NCBI GenBank assembly: GCA_016790285.1
Contig: JAEUPJ010000020.1
Coordinates: 62,001-126,000 of the forward strand
Source: Roseateles sp.
Lineage (GTDB): Bacteria; Pseudomonadota; Gammaproteobacteria; Burkholderiales; Burkholderiaceae_C
DNA: 64,000 bases
Direction of reading: 5' to 3'
Part shown: in pieces, positions 10,264 through 18,700 of the stretch
Layout: each line of letters begins with the position of its first letter
Numbering within the stretch: position 1 is the stretch's first letter
Position numbers and translations under genes: made by a program
Notes under the pieces: model-generated
Seen by the model: only the letters and a program-made list of their open reading frames with translations
What the model was told of the DNA's origin: nothing
Databases searched by the model: none

Positions 10264-10722
10264 CATTTCCGTTCTACCAATAGATCTACCAATGGCTGCG
10301 CCCATTGGAGCCTCGGGAGAGGCGGGTGAGACAGGGGAAAGTCGGTGCCTCCGGGGTCCTGAGCACATCTGCAGCGCTCAGGTCGATCTCAGTCTTGGGG
10401 CGCTGCAGTGAAACCGTGGGGCGAAGGATCTGGATGTGGCTAATGCGTCATTCAGCCGCTGCGCCAATCGCCAGGGCCATGGCTTCTGCAGCGGCAGGGC
10501 TGACAGTACGCCCGAGCATGGCTGTCGGGATTGGCTATCGCTTTGGTGGAGGCAACGATGCCCAGGGGTTGATTGGTTGTGGTGTTCCCAGGGAGCGTGA
10601 TTGCCGTCTTGATGGGTGCAACTACCACTCGGAGTACGGTCAAGGGGCGAGTCGATGACCTCTTGAGCCCCCCCGTGTATGCCCGATGCATTGGCTTACG
10701 CCGGCTCGTTGCACTTGGCCAC
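10264..10722 (+). other. Gene-free stretch after the tRNA
   Basis: No convincing gene on either strand. Open frames here lack recognisable domains, ribosome binding sites or family-like composition. The left end holds a short direct and inverted repeat (separate entry). One plus-strand frame from about 10450 (ending near GVIGYRFGG-like residues) looks faintly like a decayed coding end, but I cannot name a family. The stretch marks the change from the conserved serS block to the accessory block. Confidence 0.5.
10273..10308. repeat. Direct plus inverted short repeats next to tRNA-Ser
   Basis: TCTACCAAT occurs twice in tandem at a 12-base period (10273-10281 and 10285-10293). The second copy runs into an inverted repeat CCAATGG (10289-10295) / CCATTGG (10302-10308). 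This kind of arrangement next to a tRNA 3' end is compatible with an old integration site, but no integrase gene or second copy of the tRNA end was seen. Confidence 0.5.
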
Positions 10723-10764
10723 TTGCACGGATAGTTTCCCAGTAATATGATGTGCGTCATACAT
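10723..10764 (+). promoter_or_regulatory. tetR promoter with overlapping operator
   Basis: TTGCAC (10723-10728) and TATGAT (10746-10751) form a -35/-10 pair with a 17-base spacer. The palindrome AATATGA-TGTGCG-TCATACA (10744 onward; core TATGA-N6-TCATA at 10746-10761) overlaps the -10. It is a variant of the operator seen at 11393, 14526, 16424 and 19069, so the TetR gene downstream is likely autorepressed. Confidence 0.65.
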
Positions 10765-10776
10765 TGGAAACCATCC

Positions 10777-11352
10777 ATGGCACGATTCGTCCAATCCCGC
10801 AAGGAAGCCTCCCACGAGAGGATCCTGCAAGCCGCAACCCGCGCGATCCGCCGTAGTGGATATGCCGGTGCCGGTGTCGCAGACATCATGCGCGAGGCAG
10901 GCCTCACGCATGGCGGCTTCTACGCGCATTTCGATTCGCGTGAGGCGATGCTGGCAGAGGCGGCGGACCGCGCAGGTGCCGAGACCGTCGGGACGCTTGA
11001 TGGGTTCGCGGCCGCAGTGCCTCGCGAGGACGCCTACCGGACGCTGCTGAAAACCTACCTGTCGTCGAAGCACAAGGAACTCGTGGAGACCGGATGTCCA
11101 GTCGCTGCCCTCGGCTCCGAGATGCCGCGGCAGGCGCCCGATGTGCGGCATGCGGCGACCCGACGCATCAAGGACATGATCGACCTCGTGGCGCGATACG
11201 CACCGGACGGCGGCACGGAGGCTGGTCGGCGCCGTGCGCTGACGACGACGGCCACGATGATCGGATCGCTGATCCTGAGCCGGGCGGTCGACGACCCGCA
11301 ACTCGCTGACGATGTACTGGCTGCAGCACTTGAGCACCTGACGGGCGAGTGA
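10777..11352 (+). CDS. TetR/AcrR-family repressor (likely local master regulator)
   Basis: A 191-residue TetR-family DNA-binding protein. The N-terminal helix-turn-helix covers about residues 12-55 (RILQAATRAIRRSGYAGAGV, then DIMREAGLTHGGFYAHFDSR). The C-terminal ligand domain includes KHKELVETGCPVAALGSEM, a pattern seen in TetR proteins that sit beside short-chain dehydrogenases. The ATG at 10777 (MARFVQSRKEAS) is preferred over the upstream in-frame ATG at 10747, which lies inside the operator. The operator overlaps its own -10, and the same palindrome precedes the next gene and three further promoters. I infer that this protein represses the cluster and releases DNA on binding a pathway compound. 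The ligand is unknown. Confidence 0.9.
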   Translation: MARFVQSRKEASHERILQAATRAIRRSGYAGAGVADIMREAGLTHGGFYAHFDSREAMLAEAADRAGAETVGTLDGFAAAVPREDAYRTLLKTYLSSKHKELVETGCPVAALGSEMPRQAPDVRHAATRRIKDMIDLVARYAPDGGTEAGRRRALTTTATMIGSLILSRAVDDPQLADDVLAAALEHLTGE

Positions 11353-11392
11353 TGTCCATCACTGGGGACACCTCGCCCTTTCTTTCGCCCCA

Positions 11393-11414
11393 AAATATGA
11401 CACTAGTCATATTT
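11393..11414. promoter_or_regulatory. Perfect palindromic operator upstream of the SDR-MFS operon
   Basis: AAATATGA-CACTAG-TCATATTT: an 8-base perfect inverted repeat, and since CACTAG contributes C..G the dyad extends to 9 bases per side. It lies 39 bases before the SDR start codon. It is the best match to the motif shared by five promoters in 10.7-19.1 kb. Confidence 0.75.
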
Positions 11415-11452
11415 ATTCATTATCCCGCTTGAACTTTCTCCAGGAGCCTTCC

Positions 11453-12160
11453 ATGAACATTCACGGATCCATTGCCCTCGTGACGGGTGCCAACCGCGGC
11501 CTGGGCGCTGCCTTCGCCCGTGTGTTGCTCGCGAACGGTGCAGCCAAGGTGTATGCCGCTGCGCGCGATCCTTCCAGCGTGAAGCAGGCCGGCGTGGTGC
11601 CGGTCCAACTCGACGTGACGAAGCCGGATCAGGTCGCCGCTTTGGCGCGCGATCTGCGAGACGTGACGCTGGTGGTGAACAACGCCGGCGTGTTCGAACC
11701 AGGCCCGCTGCTGGCGCCCCAGTCGGCGGATGCCCTGATGCGTCAGATGGAGGTCAACGCCTTGGGGCCCTTGCGAGTCGTGCAGGCCTTCGCACCGGTG
11801 CTCGCCGCGAATGGCGGCAGCGCCGTCATCAACATGCTTTCGGTGCTGAGTTGGCTGACCCTCGCCAACGTCAGTGGCACCTACAGCGCGTCCAAGGCGG
11901 CTGCCTGGGCGCTGAGCAACGGTCTTCGCCAGGAGCTGAAGGCGCAAGGGACCGAACTGCTGTCGGTGCATGCAGGTTTCATCGACACGGACATGGCCAG
12001 CGGCGTGCAGATGCCCAAGACCTCTCCGGACGACGTCGCGCGCATCGCACTCGAGGCGCTGCAAGCCGGGCAGAGCGAGGTTTTGGTCGATGACATCTCC
12101 CGCCAGGTGCGCCAGGGCTTCAGCGCCTCGCCGGCCATCTACCTCGGTACGGGCGCGTGA
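11453..12160 (+). CDS. Short-chain dehydrogenase/reductase
   Basis: A 235-residue classical SDR. The cofactor-binding glycine motif TGANRGLG is near the N-terminus, NNAG is near residue 77, and the active-site serine region is followed by Tyr-x-x-x-Lys as YSASK. It should oxidise or reduce an alcohol/carbonyl with NAD(P). The ATG at 11453 has a good CAGGAG site 7 bases upstream. One base separates its stop from the start of the MFS gene, so the two form an operon under the operator at 11393. The substrate cannot be told from sequence; the neighbourhood points to an aliphatic alcohol or ketone. Confidence 0.9.
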   Translation: MNIHGSIALVTGANRGLGAAFARVLLANGAAKVYAAARDPSSVKQAGVVPVQLDVTKPDQVAALARDLRDVTLVVNNAGVFEPGPLLAPQSADALMRQMEVNALGPLRVVQAFAPVLAANGGSAVINMLSVLSWLTLANVSGTYSASKAAAWALSNGLRQELKAQGTELLSVHAGFIDTDMASGVQMPKTSPDDVARIALEALQAGQSEVLVDDISRQVRQGFSASPAIYLGTGA

Positions 12161-12161
12161 A

Positions 12162-13565
12162 ATGCGTGCCGACGCTGCCCCAACGAACCCGGCAACGCCG
12201 GTAGGCCCGACGCCCTGGGGCGTCTTCGCCGTGTCGAGTGTTGCCGTCTTCCTGGTGTCGATGGATGGGACGCTGCTGTACGCCGCCTTCAATGCCGTAC
12301 GGGCCGGTTTCCCGGGCAGCACGGCAGCCGATCTTTCGTGGGTGCTGAACGCCTACACCGTCGTGTACGCCGCCTTGCTGGTGCCGGCCGGTCGGTTGGT
12401 GGACGCCCAGGGACGTCGGCGCGTGTTCCACATCGGGCTGGCCTTGTTCCTGGCGGCGTCAGCAGCCTGCGGGATCGCCCCGACGGCTGGCGCGCTGGTG
12501 GCCGCCCGCGTGTTGCAGGCGATCGGCGCTGCGCTGCTCACGCCATCGTCGTTGGCGTTGGTGCTGGGGGCCTTTCCGGCCGAACGGCGTGCGGTCGCCG
12601 TCAGTCTCTGGGGTGCCGTTGGTGGTCTTGCCGCCGCGCTCGGGCCCAGCCTCGGGTCCGCGGTGGTGGACATGCTCGGGTGGCGATGGGCGTTCTTCAT
12701 CAACGTGCCGATCGGTGCCGTGGCCTGGTGGCAGGGGCGGCAACGGCTGACCGAGTGGCGCACGAGCGACAAGGCGCCGCCCTTGGATGTTGTGGGCATC
12801 GCCATGCTGATGGCGGCGGTCGGAGCCTTGGCGTTCGGCATCGTGCAGAGTGAAACGCTCGGGTGGCAGTCTCCGGTCGTGGTCGGGTCGGTGGTGGGTG
12901 GGCTCGCGATGCTCGCCGCTTTCGTGGCCTGGGAGCGAAGCGTCCGCCACCCGGCGGTCGACCTGACGCTGTTTGCGGACAGCACGTACCGCTACGTCAA
13001 CGTCGCCACCTTCGTGTTCGGCGTGGCGTTCGCGATGATGTTCTTCGGCTACTTCTTCTTCCTGATGCAGGTGTGGCACTACAGCCTGCCGCGCGCCGGG
13101 TTGGCCATTGCACCGGGGCCGCTGCTGGTGGTGCCGGTGGCCATGGTCGCCGGTCGCTGGGCTGCACGTGTCGGGCATCGGCCGCTCCTCGTGCTGGGCT
13201 GTCTGCTGTACGCCCTGGGCGGCGTGTGGTTGCACCAACGGACCGGCACCGACGCTGACTATCTGGGCACCTGGTTGCCGGGTTTGGTGTTGACGGGTAT
13301 TGCCGTCGGCATGGTCCTCCCGTCCTTGGGTGGCGCAGCTGTCGCCAAGCTGCCACCCGCGCGCTTTGGCGTCGGCAGCGCCGTGAACCAGGCGGTTCGC
13401 CAAATGGGCGGCGTCATCGGTGTCGCGGTCACCGTGGCGCTGGTCGGCCATGCGAACCCACGCCTCGTGGACTTCCACGCCCTGTACCTCACCCACGTCG
13501 TGCTTGCGCTTGGCACCGGGCTGCTGTGCCTGCGTGTCGACACGCGACCGGCAGTGCGGCGCTGA
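12162..13565 (+). CDS. MFS transporter, DHA2 (14-helix) type
   Basis: A 467-residue inner-membrane protein with about 14 hydrophobic segments. It has the DHA2-type motif A region (GRLVDAQGRRRVF) and the antiporter-type motif C region (GPSLGSAVVDMLGWRWAFFI). Such proteins are proton-driven drug or solvent exporters. The start is the ATG at 12162, directly after the SDR stop; reading farther upstream would run through the SDR gene in another frame. It probably removes a toxic substrate or intermediate of the cluster. Confidence 0.9.
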   Translation: MRADAAPTNPATPVGPTPWGVFAVSSVAVFLVSMDGTLLYAAFNAVRAGFPGSTAADLSWVLNAYTVVYAALLVPAGRLVDAQGRRRVFHIGLALFLAASAACGIAPTAGALVAARVLQAIGAALLTPSSLALVLGAFPAERRAVAVSLWGAVGGLAAALGPSLGSAVVDMLGWRWAFFINVPIGAVAWWQGRQRLTEWRTSDKAPPLDVVGIAMLMAAVGALAFGIVQSETLGWQSPVVVGSVVGGLAMLAAFVAWERSVRHPAVDLTLFADSTYRYVNVATFVFGVAFAMMFFGYFFFLMQVWHYSLPRAGLAIAPGPLLVVPVAMVAGRWAARVGHRPLLVLGCLLYALGGVWLHQRTGTDADYLGTWLPGLVLTGIAVGMVLPSLGGAAVAKLPPARFGVGSAVNQAVRQMGGVIGVAVTVALVGHANPRLVDFHALYLTHVVLALGTGLLCLRVDTRPAVRR

Positions 13566-13619
13566 AGGCAGCGTCGCCGTCTACCTCTTCGTCACTACAG
13601 ACCCTTGCGTCTTTTCATC

Positions 13620-14441
13620 ATGAGCAGAACTTCTCCTTCGGCACCTCCTCGCGTGGCCCTCGTCACGGGCGCAAGCGCAGGGATCGGCCAAGCGACCGCC
13701 CTCGCGCTCGTGAAGGCCGGCTACCGCGTCTTCGGCACCTACCGCAAGTCGCCCCAGCGCAAGTCGCTCGGCATCGACTACCTGTACTGCGACGTGACCG
13801 ACGATGCGTCCGTGGCAGCCGCCGTCGATGAAGTGCTCAGGGTGTCGCATCGCCTGGATCTGCTCGTCAACAACGCGGGCATCGGTCTTGTCGCGGGCGC
13901 TGAGGAATCGTCCGTCGAGCAGGCCAAGGCGCTGTTCGATGTCAACCTCTTCGGCGCCATTCGCATGACGCAGGCCGTGCTGCCGGTGATGCGCCGCCAG
14001 AAGGCCGGGCGCATCGTCAACCTGAGCTCGATCCTCGGTGTCATTCCGTCCCCGTACTCGGCGTTGTACGCCTCGACCAAGCACGCGATGGAAGGGTATT
14101 TCGAATCCCTCGACCATGAGGTGCGTGCCTTTGGCGTGCGTGCCGTGCTGGTCGAGCCGGCGTACACGCGCACCGCCTTCGAGGGCAATGTGCTGCATGC
14201 CGACCGCAAGCTCGACGACTACCAGTCCGCGCGCTCGCGAGCCGAAGAGCATTTGCGCAAGGTGATGCAGGACGCCGACGCCGCCGAGACCGTCGCCGAC
14301 GTGGTGGTGCGCGCAGCACAAGACCCCAACCCGCAACTGCGATACACGGCGGGCAGCGTGGCCAAGCGCGTCAGCATGCTGCGCCGGTTCGTGCCTGCGA
14401 GCGCATTCGACAAGAGCCTGCGCAAGCAACTCGGCCTCTAG
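13620..14441 (+). CDS. Short-chain dehydrogenase/reductase
   Basis: A 273-residue classical SDR with TGASAGIGQATALAL for cofactor binding, NNAG near residue 83, and the catalytic YASTK. The C-terminus (SMLRRFVPASAFDKSLRKQ) resembles SDRs annotated simply as oxidoreductases acting on hydrophobic substrates. The ATG at 13620 is chosen over a TTG five codons upstream, where no family residues lie. It sits 54 bases after the MFS gene and has no operator of its own, so it likely belongs to the same transcript. It is not closely similar to the first SDR, so the two probably act on different substrates. Confidence 0.88.
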   Translation: MSRTSPSAPPRVALVTGASAGIGQATALALVKAGYRVFGTYRKSPQRKSLGIDYLYCDVTDDASVAAAVDEVLRVSHRLDLLVNNAGIGLVAGAEESSVEQAKALFDVNLFGAIRMTQAVLPVMRRQKAGRIVNLSSILGVIPSPYSALYASTKHAMEGYFESLDHEVRAFGVRAVLVEPAYTRTAFEGNVLHADRKLDDYQSARSRAEEHLRKVMQDADAAETVADVVVRAAQDPNPQLRYTAGSVAKRVSMLRRFVPASAFDKSLRKQLGL

Positions 14442-14468
14442 GCCTGTCCCTCTCACTCTGTCCCAGTT

Positions 14469-14498
14469 CTCAAGTCACGCCATGGCGTGCGACTTGAG
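14469..14498. terminator. Near-perfect hairpin after the second SDR
   Basis: CTCAAGTCACGCCAT pairs with ATGGCGTGCGACTTGAG apart from a two-base bulge, giving a long stable stem 27 bases after the SDR stop. There is no T-tract. It is plausibly a terminator or mRNA 3' stabiliser separating this operon from the hydrolase promoter. Confidence 0.5.
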
Positions 14499-14525
14499 TG
14501 TTGTCGTCCCTGGCCGATCGTCCAT

Positions 14526-14547
14526 AAATATGACGGCCAACATTATT
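14526..14547. promoter_or_regulatory. Operator-like site upstream of the alpha/beta hydrolase
   Basis: AAATATGA-CGGCCA-ACATTATT. The left half is identical to the consensus and the right half is degenerate. It ends 12 bases before the start codon and touches the ribosome binding site (TAGGAGA), so binding here should block the gene. Confidence 0.55.
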
Positions 14548-14558
14548 AGGAGATCGTC

Positions 14559-15548
14559 ATGCTTGGAAGCCATCCTGTGTCCGCCGCCACCAGCCATCCG
14601 GAGGCCGGCACGTCCACCCGTCGTCAGGCGCTTCTGACGGGCGCTGCCGTCATCGCCGGCGCCAGCCTGCTCGAAGCCGGTCGTGCGGAGGCGGCGGCCT
14701 TGTCGTCCGCCACGGCGGTAACGCAGTTCGTCGAAGTGGATGGCCGCAAGCTCGCCTACCGGTCGGTGGGGCAGGGCAAGCCGCTGGTGCTCTTCCATCG
14801 CTTCCGGGGTGTGCTGGGTCTGTGGGATCCCGCCTTCATCGATGCGCTCGCGGCAGAAGGCTTCCAGGTGATCACGTTCGACTACTCCGGCATCGGCCTG
14901 TCCACCGGCAAGCCCAGCTACAACCCCGCCACCATGGTCAAGGACGCCAAGGACCTGATCGATGCGCTGGGCCTCAAGGATGTGGCGATCGGCGGATGGT
15001 CGATCGGCGGCATCGTGGCGCAGATCTACCTGGCGATGTTCGGCGCCGGTGTAAGCCACGTTGTGCTGCTGGCCACGACCCCGCCGGGCAAGCTGGTCAA
15101 GGCAGGCGAGCAGCTCTTCTACGACGCTGCTGCCGTGCCGGGTATCGGGCTGGACAACTTCACCACCATCTTCTTCGAGCCCACTGACGAAGCCAGTCGT
15201 GCGGCGTCGAAGCGCTCATTCGACCGCATCATGTCCCAGAAGGTGGCGCGCAGCCCGGACGTCCCGGCGGACTGGGCGATCGCGCAGATCGGCAACACGC
15301 CGCGCAATCCGGTCTTCCCGGTCGAAGAAGTGCTGCACGTGCTGAAGACCACCAACGTGCCCATCCTGCACATCGGTGCAGACCACGACATCGTGTTCCC
15401 GATCGAGAACTGGTACGCCTTGAACGGGCAGCTGCCGACCACCCGCCTGATCACCTACCCCAAGACAGGTCACGGTCCGCAGCACCAGTTCCCTGAAGAG
15501 GCTGCGAAGCACATCGCCGGCTTCATCCGATCGACCCGCAAGGGCTGA
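14559..15548 (+). CDS. Exported alpha/beta hydrolase
   Basis: A 329-residue alpha/beta hydrolase. The nucleophile elbow is GWSIGG with Ser148; the acid is Asp275 or Asp277 (GADHDIVFP) and the base is His305 (KTGHGPQ). The N-terminus has a twin arginine followed by a hydrophobic stretch and an Ala-rich cleavage region (STRRQALLTGAAVIAGASLL, then AEAA), consistent with Tat export, so the mature enzyme begins near residue 47. It would hydrolyse an ester or similar bond in the periplasm. It has its own operator-like site and a strong ribosome binding site. The substrate is unknown. Its place beside FadL and a thiolase suggests a lipid or ester substrate. Confidence 0.85.
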   Translation: MLGSHPVSAATSHPEAGTSTRRQALLTGAAVIAGASLLEAGRAEAAALSSATAVTQFVEVDGRKLAYRSVGQGKPLVLFHRFRGVLGLWDPAFIDALAAEGFQVITFDYSGIGLSTGKPSYNPATMVKDAKDLIDALGLKDVAIGGWSIGGIVAQIYLAMFGAGVSHVVLLATTPPGKLVKAGEQLFYDAAAVPGIGLDNFTTIFFEPTDEASRAASKRSFDRIMSQKVARSPDVPADWAIAQIGNTPRNPVFPVEEVLHVLKTTNVPILHIGADHDIVFPIENWYALNGQLPTTRLITYPKTGHGPQHQFPEEAAKHIAGFIRSTRKG

Positions 15549-15778
15549 TCGAGAAGCACCTCCTCGCGCGCGTGACGCCGCGGGGAGGTTGTCGTTGCAC
15601 TTCAATGGGAAGCGCCATGAACACACATGAGGTCACGAGCCCGTCCAGCTATGCGCGGATGCTGATCGTCGCGAAGCGCAATTTCCAGCGCCAGCGAGAT
15701 GCGTTGAATCTCGCTGGTCTGCCCGGAAGTGAACCAGCCCCTGCGCAAGTTGGGCCGGTGGCTGCACAGCCGGGTGCG

Positions 15779-16318
15779 TCAGGCCTTGGCGGGCGGCAGA
15801 TCGAAGATCAGGCAAGTCGTCGTGGCGTGCGCGTACAGCTTGCCGTCAGGGCCAATGATGCGCGCCTCTGACGTGGCGACCTGCCGACCGCCGTGGATGA
15901 GTGTTCCCTCGGCGCGAACCATCGGCACCACATCGGTCAGCGCGCGCACCAGGTTCACCTTCAGCTCCAGCGTCGTGTAGCCCTTGCCCGCAGGCAGTGT
16001 GGAATGAATCGCGCAGCCGAGCGCGGAGTCGAGCATGGCTGCGAACCAGCCGCCATGCACGGTGCCCATGGGGTTGTAGTGGCGCTTGTTGGGGCGCCCC
16101 TGAAAGATCGCCTTGCCAGGCTCGACGCGGATCGGAATGAAGTCCAGGGTGCTGCCCATCGGCGGCTGCGGCAGCTGCCCTGCGGAGATGGCATCGAAGA
16201 TCTGCATGGCCGACATGCCGGCAACCTGGTCCGGCGTAGCAACGCCCGGCGCCGCGAGCGTGGCGCGAGCGGCCTGTTCTTCAGCGATCCATTGCGGAGT
16301 CAGGTCTTCTTGGGGCAT
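15779..16318 (-). CDS. PaaI-like hotdog-fold thioesterase
   Basis: A 179-residue protein whose second half is a hotdog-fold thioesterase domain (about residues 60-170). The family signature NPMGTVHGGWFAAMLDSALG carries the His-Gly-Gly turn and the acidic helix residue, followed by LELKVNLVRAL. Such enzymes hydrolyse acyl-CoA or aryl-CoA thioesters and free CoA from dead-end intermediates. The N-terminal 60 residues are helical and not otherwise recognised. It is divergent from the aldehyde dehydrogenase gene, and the shared intergenic region holds an operator palindrome at 16424, so both may be co-regulated. The 230 bases between its 3' end and the hydrolase stop hold no supported gene. Confidence 0.88.
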   Translation of the reverse strand: MPQEDLTPQWIAEEQAARATLAAPGVATPDQVAGMSAMQIFDAISAGQLPQPPMGSTLDFIPIRVEPGKAIFQGRPNKRHYNPMGTVHGGWFAAMLDSALGCAIHSTLPAGKGYTTLELKVNLVRALTDVVPMVRAEGTLIHGGRQVATSEARIIGPDGKLYAHATTTCLIFDLPPAKA

Positions 16319-16423
16319 GGGTCTTCTCCTGATGTGGCGGCGCTGGGCTCATCCGCCGAGGTTGTGATGTCGTCTTCGCGCACGGAACGCGGTGGGGTCG
16401 GCATCAAACTATTGGCGACATCA

Positions 16424-16445
16424 TAAGATGACTAGCGTCATTTTT
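16424..16445. promoter_or_regulatory. Operator between thioesterase and aldehyde dehydrogenase
   Basis: TAAGATGA-CTAGCG-TCATTTTT, with the perfect core GATGACTAGCGTCAT. It lies 106 bases before the minus-strand thioesterase start and 163 bases before the aldehyde dehydrogenase start. A candidate promoter for the latter (TTGATG at 16502, CATATT at 16526, spacer 18) lies further downstream. Confidence 0.6.
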
Positions 16446-16607
16446 GGCGTTGATCAACCCCGGCTGCAATTGCCCTCGTGCCTCAGTGGCCAAAATGGCT
16501 CTTGATGCCAATTGGCAGTGAGTGACATATTCTTGCGTTGACGGAAGGGCGTCCTGGGCTGCGGCCCTTGCAACTCCATCCGCCTTCGTCAACTCAAGGA
16601 ACACGTC

Positions 16608-18047
16608 ATGTCTTCTCCCGCCTACACCGACCTTTACCTTTGGATCAACGGACAAAAGCTGTCCGGAGGCGGCCGTGCGCACAGTGCGGTCATCAACCCG
16701 TTCGACGGCAGCACGCTGGGTCAGATGCCCCACGCGACTGCGGACGACCTGCAGGCGGCCCTGGCGTCGTCCGAGCAGGGCTTCAAGGCCTGGCGCGCCG
16801 TAACCGCTTGGCAGCGTGCCGCAGTGATCGAGCGCGCGGTGGCATGGCTGCGCGAGCGCAGCGCCCAGCTGGAAGAGCTGCTGACGCTGGAAGTGGGCAA
16901 GCCCCTGGCCGAGGCTCGCATGGAGTTGGGCCTCACGCTGGAGTCCATGACCTGGTGTGCCGAGGAGGCAAAACGCATCTACGGCCGCACGCTCGAGCCC
17001 CGCATCCCGCACGGCCGCATGGTCGTCTCGCGTGAGCCGGTGGGCCCTGTGGCCGCCTTTGCACCCTGGAACGTGCCCGCGCTGCTCACCGGCCGCAAGA
17101 TCGCCGCCGCATTGGCCGCTGGCTGCTCGATGGTCATCAAGCCGTCCGAAGAGACGCCTGCCACCTGCTTGATGATTGCCGAGGCGTTCGCGGCAGCGGG
17201 CCTGCCGTCAGGGGTCCTCAACGTGGTGCTTGGCGAGCCTGACTTCATCTCCCGTACCCTGCTGGCCTCGAAGGTCATCCGCAAGGTCTCGTTCACCGGG
17301 CCCGAGCCCGTCGGGCGGCAGTTGGCCAAGCTGGCCGCAGAGAACATCACGCCGATCACGATGGAGCTCGGCGGCCATGGGCCCGTCATCGTGTGCGACG
17401 ACGCCGACGTCGAAGCCGCCGCAGCAGCCTCCGTGCCGAACAAGTTCTTCAACGCAGGCGCGAGCTGCATCGCCCCGACCCGCTTCTACGTGCAGGATGC
17501 GGTGTACGACCGCTTCGTCGCCGCTTTCGTCGCCGGGGCCAAGGCCATCAAGCTGGGCAGCGGCTTCGACCCCGAGACGCGCATGGGCCCCCTGGCCAAT
17601 GCCCGGCGCCTGGTGGCGATGGAACGGCTCATCGGCGACGCGGTCGCCCGGGGCGCCAAGCTCGAGACGGGCGGCAAGCGCGTCGAAGGCGACGGATTCT
17701 TCTGGGAGCCGACCGTGCTCACCCACGTGCCCGAGGACGCCGACATCATGAACCACGAGCCCTTCGGCCCCGTCGCGACGATCTCCCGCTTCACCGAGCT
17801 CGATGACGCCATCGAGCTCGCCAATCGCCTGCCGTTCGGCCTCGGGGCCTACGCGTTCACGCAGTCGCTGTCCCGTGCGCACCAACTGGCAGACCGCATC
17901 GAAAGCGGCATGGTGGGCATCAACACCTACTACTTCGGCATGCCGGAAGGCCCGTTCGGCGGAGTCAAGCAGAGTGGCTATGGCAGCGAGAATGGCACCG
18001 AAGGCATCGATGCCTACTTGGTGACCAAGTTCGTTCACATCGTCTGA
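16608..18047 (+). CDS. NAD(P)-dependent aldehyde dehydrogenase
   Basis: A 479-residue member of the aldehyde dehydrogenase superfamily, closest in style to the succinate-semialdehyde dehydrogenase group. The catalytic cysteine is Cys287 (FNAGASCIAPTRFYV) and the general base is Glu253 (MELGGHGP). The cofactor region reads KPSEETPATC and SFTGPEPVGRQLAKLAA. It would oxidise an aldehyde to the acid, consistent with taking up the product of an upstream SDR. The ATG at 16608 follows AAGGAACACGTC. A TetR gene follows it almost directly. The exact aldehyde is unknown. Confidence 0.92.
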   Translation: MSSPAYTDLYLWINGQKLSGGGRAHSAVINPFDGSTLGQMPHATADDLQAALASSEQGFKAWRAVTAWQRAAVIERAVAWLRERSAQLEELLTLEVGKPLAEARMELGLTLESMTWCAEEAKRIYGRTLEPRIPHGRMVVSREPVGPVAAFAPWNVPALLTGRKIAAALAAGCSMVIKPSEETPATCLMIAEAFAAAGLPSGVLNVVLGEPDFISRTLLASKVIRKVSFTGPEPVGRQLAKLAAENITPITMELGGHGPVIVCDDADVEAAAAASVPNKFFNAGASCIAPTRFYVQDAVYDRFVAAFVAGAKAIKLGSGFDPETRMGPLANARRLVAMERLIGDAVARGAKLETGGKRVEGDGFFWEPTVLTHVPEDADIMNHEPFGPVATISRFTELDDAIELANRLPFGLGAYAFTQSLSRAHQLADRIESGMVGINTYYFGMPEGPFGGVKQSGYGSENGTEGIDAYLVTKFVHIV

Positions 18048-18112
18048 CGATGACCGGGGCGGCCGCCGCGAGGTGCGCTGCCCCGTTTGCCCCGCTTCTG
18101 GAGGGAACTGCA

Positions 18113-18700
18113 TTGGGATTGCGAGAGTCCAAGAAGGACAAGACCCGCCGGCAATTGCTGGACACGGCGCTCGACCTGTTCACGCGGCAGGGCTACGAGG
18201 AGACCACGATCGCCGAGATCGCCGCACAGGTGGAGGTCTCGCCTCGCACGCTCCTTCGCTACTTCCCAACCAAGGAAGACATCGTCGTCAGTTGGATCGA
18301 GGACAGCATGTCCAACTTCCTCACGGGTCTCGCAGATCGCCCCCCGGGTGAAACTGTTCAGCAGTCGCTGATCGCCTGCGCTCGCACCCTGCTGGCGACC
18401 TACGAAAGCCGCAAGGCGTTCTACCTCACGCTCGAACGCGTCATCGCTGCATCGCGGCCCATCGCCGATCGCAAGCAGGCCATGACCGCCAACTTGGCCG
18501 ATGAGGTGGCTGAAGAGATCCTTCGATCTCGTGGCGCGCGGGCACCGGACGTCCTGGCCTGCCATGTCTATCCTCAAGCGCTGTTCGCCGTCATTCGCGC
18601 GGTGATCACGCGTTGGGTGGCCGCTGGCGGGAAGCCCAGCCTGCAGGGCTTGTTTGATGAGGCCTTACGGCTGGTGGATTTCGAGCCCAAGCGTTCCTGA
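18113..18700 (+). CDS. Second TetR-family regulator
   Basis: A 195-residue TetR-family protein with the helix-turn-helix in residues 10-55 (RRQLLDTALDLFTRQGYEE, then TTIAEIAAQVEVSPRTLLRYF). The ligand domain has no recognisable subfamily mark. The TTG at 18113 is chosen because a GGAGGG ribosome binding site lies 7 bases upstream. An ATG at 18050, just after the aldehyde dehydrogenase stop, would add 21 residues of no family character. It has no operator-like site of its own and probably rides on the aldehyde dehydrogenase transcript. It is not closely similar to the first TetR protein, so it may sense another compound. Confidence 0.85.
   Translation: MGLRESKKDKTRRQLLDTALDLFTRQGYEETTIAEIAAQVEVSPRTLLRYFPTKEDIVVSWIEDSMSNFLTGLADRPPGETVQQSLIACARTLLATYESRKAFYLTLERVIAASRPIADRKQAMTANLADEVAEEILRSRGARAPDVLACHVYPQALFAVIRAVITRWVAAGGKPSLQGLFDEALRLVDFEPKRS

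Noticed and set aside
10305-10658. Possible gene in the gap after tRNA-Ser
   Set aside because: No domain, repetitive composition and no ribosome binding site; a faint impression of a decayed outer-membrane anchor could not be supported.
15572-15871. Possible small gene after the alpha/beta hydrolase (frame with MNTHEVTSPSSYARMLIVAK)
   Set aside because: Its second half lies antisense to the thioesterase, it has no domain, and no good ribosome binding site precedes it.
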